From Ruminococcaceae bacterium UBA5423 (GTDB lineage: Bacteria; Bacillota; Clostridia; Oscillospirales; Acutalibacteraceae): 6,540 bases of DNA. A program made the translations under genes and the position numbers. The notes beneath the pieces are model-generated. The model did no database searches, had not been told where the DNA came from, and saw nothing but the letters and a program-made list of their open reading frames with translations. The stretch lies in NCBI GenBank assembly GCA_002409375.1, contig DHNF01000117.1, positions 1 to 6,540 of the forward strand. The letters run 5' to 3'. This document shows, piece by piece, positions 6,349 through 6,540 of the stretch. The stretch's first letter is position 1, and each line of letters begins with the position of its first letter.

Positions 6349-6540
6349 GTTTCGTTATAAATCGCACCTTAAAGCTGTATCTTCACCCAAATATTCCATA
6401 TATATCTATAATATTACCATATTTTTCATTAATAGTAAAGGGTTTCTGCTATTTTTTGTTACTATTTGTCAAACCACCGGTATAACCAGTCTTTTACCCC
6501 CTGCTGTCAATTTGTTCTGCTTATACTGATTCTCATTAAA
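6349..6540. other. AT-rich flank with no identified feature
   Basis: I see no gene here. The plus-strand frame that crosses it begins inside the tracrRNA terminator and has no ribosome-binding site. On the minus strand only short frames occur, such as a 14-codon one from an ATG near 6400 without a Shine-Dalgarno. Two minus-strand TTGACA hexamers (6472-6467 and 6510-6505) have no well-spaced -10 partner. Confidence 0.4.

Noticed and set aside
6467..6510. Two minus-strand TTGACA hexamers as promoters reading towards the tracrRNA
   Set aside because: The nearest TATAAT-like hexamers are badly spaced (19-20 bp, 4/6 match or worse) and there is no gene or RNA for them to drive within the window.
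6326..6529. Plus-strand frame of 67 codons on the right flank
   Set aside because: It starts inside the tracrRNA terminator stem, lacks a ribosome-binding site, and its product follows AT-rich composition without a recognisable fold or motif.
1..6540. A novel defence system or extra accessory gene in the locus
   Set aside because: Every gene is a standard II-A component and the junctions leave no room for another gene. The novelty is limited to details of the leader, the Cas9 tail and the 5' UTR.

Overview
The window holds an almost complete type II-A CRISPR-Cas locus, most probably from a low-to-moderate-GC Firmicute of the Clostridia. The II-A gene set with a canonical short Csn2, the AT-rich intergenic DNA and the Bacillota-like promoters and Shine-Dalgarno support this. 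The genus cannot be told from the sequence alone.

Layout, read along the minus strand (right to left). A cas operon, cas9 (1348 aa) - cas1 (291 aa) - cas2 (106 aa) - csn2 (228 aa), runs from 6014 down to 98. Its junctions are very tight: 1 nt between cas9 and cas1, an 11-nt overlap of cas1 and cas2, and a 4-nt GTGA overlap of cas2 and csn2. After csn2 comes a 77-nt leader (97-21). It ends in the II-A leader-anchoring heptamer ATTTGAG, and the first 20 nt of the first CRISPR repeat follow directly at the window edge (20-1). The rest of the array, including every spacer, lies outside the window.

Right of cas9, a roughly 200-bp divergent intergenic region carries a weak candidate cas9 promoter, a degenerate hairpin that resembles a dispersed clostridial repeat, and a near-consensus promoter for the tracrRNA. 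The tracrRNA (about 6241-6348, plus strand) is complete. It has an anti-repeat that pairs with the visible repeat through a 6-bp lower stem, a GA/AGGU bulge and a 12-bp upper stem, then a nexus hairpin, two small hairpins and a strong UUCG-capped Rho-independent terminator. Positions 6349-6540 hold nothing I can identify.

How the parts work together. Cas1-Cas2, helped by Csn2 and Cas9, adds new spacers at the ATTTGAG|repeat junction. Pre-crRNA transcribed from the leader pairs with tracrRNA and would be cut by host RNase III. The resulting dual RNA guides Cas9, whose RuvC and HNH catalytic residues are all present. This is a recognisable system class and not a new one. The points most worth a second look are: a leader segment that can fold onto the first repeat with the same nine bases the tracrRNA uses; a Cas9 C-terminus without the SpCas9-type RKR PAM-reading motif, so its PAM is unknown; and the repeat-like hairpin in the predicted cas9 5' UTR.
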